Shown piece after piece: positions 5,111-5,800 of a stretch of 5,800 nt of DNA. The stretch comes from Deltaproteobacteria bacterium. GTDB lineage: Bacteria > Desulfobacterota > DSM-4660 > Desulfatiglandales > B25-G16. The stretch lies in the NCBI GenBank assembly GCA_019310745.1, contig JAFDDS010000118.1, forward strand, positions 1 through 5,800, given 5' to 3'. Within the stretch, counting starts at the first letter, position 1. Each line of letters starts with the position of its first letter. The translations under genes were made by a program, and so were the position numbers. Below the pieces are notes generated by a model. It was given only the letters and a program-made list of their open reading frames with translations. It was not told where the DNA came from and did not search any database.

Positions 5111-5800
5111 TTATTCGTTTATCATCTTTCTGACTTCTTTAGTTAGTACCCTGGCAAGATCCTGCTCCGGAACCTTTTTAATCACTCTGCCCTTCTTAAA
5201 TAATGTACCGTAGCCCTGTCCACCGGCAATACCAATGTCAGCCTCTCTTGCCTCTCCTGGACCGTTTACAACACATCCCATGATAGCCACCTTAATAGGG
5301 GTGGTGACTTGGCTCAAATCATTTTCGATTTTTTCTACCACCCTAAAAAGATCTATTTTACATCTTCCACATGTTGGGCAAGATATAATTTCCGGTCCTC
5401 TCTGTCTTAGACCCAGGGCCTTTAAAATTTCATATGCAACCCTAACCTCGTCAAATGGATCATGCGTTAGAGAAACTCTAATCGTATCTCCAATACCCTC
5501 TAATAGCAATAATCCTATCCCTATAGAGTTTTTAACAGTCCCTGATATTAGGGTCCCGGCCTCGGTTACGCCTAAATGTAAAGGATAATCAACCTTCTGG
5601 CTTAAAAGCCTGTATGCAGATATCGTTTGTAAGACATCTGATGATTTCAGTGAAATCTTAATTAAATGGAAATCTAAATCCTCCAAGAGCTTTACATGAC
5701 TCATGGCACTCTCAACCATGGCTTCTGGTGTTGGATGATTGTATCTTTTTAAAATAGCCTTGCTAAGAGAGCCAGAGTTGACCCCAATCCTTATAGGGAT
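5111..5800 (-). CDS. ispG: 4-hydroxy-3-methylbut-2-en-1-yl diphosphate synthase (IspG/GcpE), C-terminal part (5' end outside window)
   Basis: IspG reductively converts methylerythritol cyclodiphosphate to HMBPP in the MEP (DXP) isoprenoid pathway, using a [4Fe-4S] cluster. The visible 229 residues are open to the right edge; ATG 5717-5719 is an internal Met, because upstream codons still match the family (PIRIGVNSGSL, then PTPEAMVESA). The TIM-barrel part carries FHLIKISLKSSDV, the YPLHLGVTEAGT stretch and GIGDTIRVSLTHDP. The cluster-binding domain has SCPTCGR (two Cys ligands) and MGCVVNGPGEA (third Cys and the conserved Glu ligand). An extra Cys follows the first pair (CGRCK). Roughly 120-140 N-terminal residues are outside the window, judging from usual lengths. 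The stop TAA is at 5111-5113, 61 bp ahead of proS on the same strand, so co-transcription is likely. Confidence 0.97.
   Translation of the reverse strand: MPIRIGVNSGSLSKAILKRYNHPTPEAMVESAMSHVKLLEDLDFHLIKISLKSSDVLQTISAYRLLSQKVDYPLHLGVTEAGTLISGTVKNSIGIGLLLLEGIGDTIRVSLTHDPFDEVRVAYEILKALGLRQRGPEIISCPTCGRCKIDLFRVVEKIENDLSQVTTPIKVAIMGCVVNGPGEAREADIGIAGGQGYGTLFKKGRVIKKVPEQDLARVLTKEVRKMINE

Noticed and set aside
5235..5588. Plus-strand 117-codon reading frame inside ispG
   Set aside because: It is antisense to the conserved cluster-binding region of IspG and has no family character of its own.
5111..5719. Complete 202-residue protein starting at ATG 5719
   Set aside because: The 27 codons upstream to the window edge match IspG, so this Met is internal.

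Overview
The window is a piece of an AT-rich bacterial chromosome carrying ordinary housekeeping genes. All are bacterial in type: an MEP/DXP-pathway IspG, a prolyl-tRNA synthetase with the bacterial editing insertion, a long bifunctional Rel (RelA/SpoT) protein and a zinc-ribbon (C+) ribosomal protein L28. The Rel N-terminus and the L28 type resemble deltaproteobacterial and related Gram-negative lineages, but this is impression from memory and no taxon can be fixed from the sequence.

Layout: (1) 1-762, plus strand, the C-terminal 253 codons of an FAD/NAD(P)H pyridine nucleotide-disulfide oxidoreductase that begins outside the window. (2) 763-993, a gene-free AT-rich gap with degenerate 7-bp repeats, a 10-bp inverted repeat and a candidate promoter. 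(3) 994-1179, plus strand, rpmB (L28). (4) 1180-1245, a convergent gap with a second heptad array that also forms a likely terminator. (5) 1246-5800, minus strand, an operon-like run read right to left: ispG (5' end outside the window), a 61-bp gap that is almost wholly a third heptad array, proS, then rel, whose start lies inside the end of proS.

The genes of the minus-strand run have no shared pathway. IspG makes an isoprenoid precursor, ProRS charges tRNA-Pro with editing, and Rel sets (p)ppGpp levels in response to uncharged tRNA and starvation. The proS-rel overlap suggests co-transcription and possibly translational coupling.

Two things stand out. First, rel is split by a frameshift in the linker after its TGS domain. 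Both halves are well conserved, and a textbook -1 slippery heptamer (A AAT TTA) sits at the break. However, the junction also looks roughly 15-20 residues too short for the family, so one out-of-frame deletion or an assembly error explains the data at least as well as programmed frameshifting. Second, all three intergenic gaps contain tandem repeats with a 7-bp period but different unit sequences. I found no CRISPR array, insertion sequence, tRNA or rRNA, and no clearly new multi-gene system.
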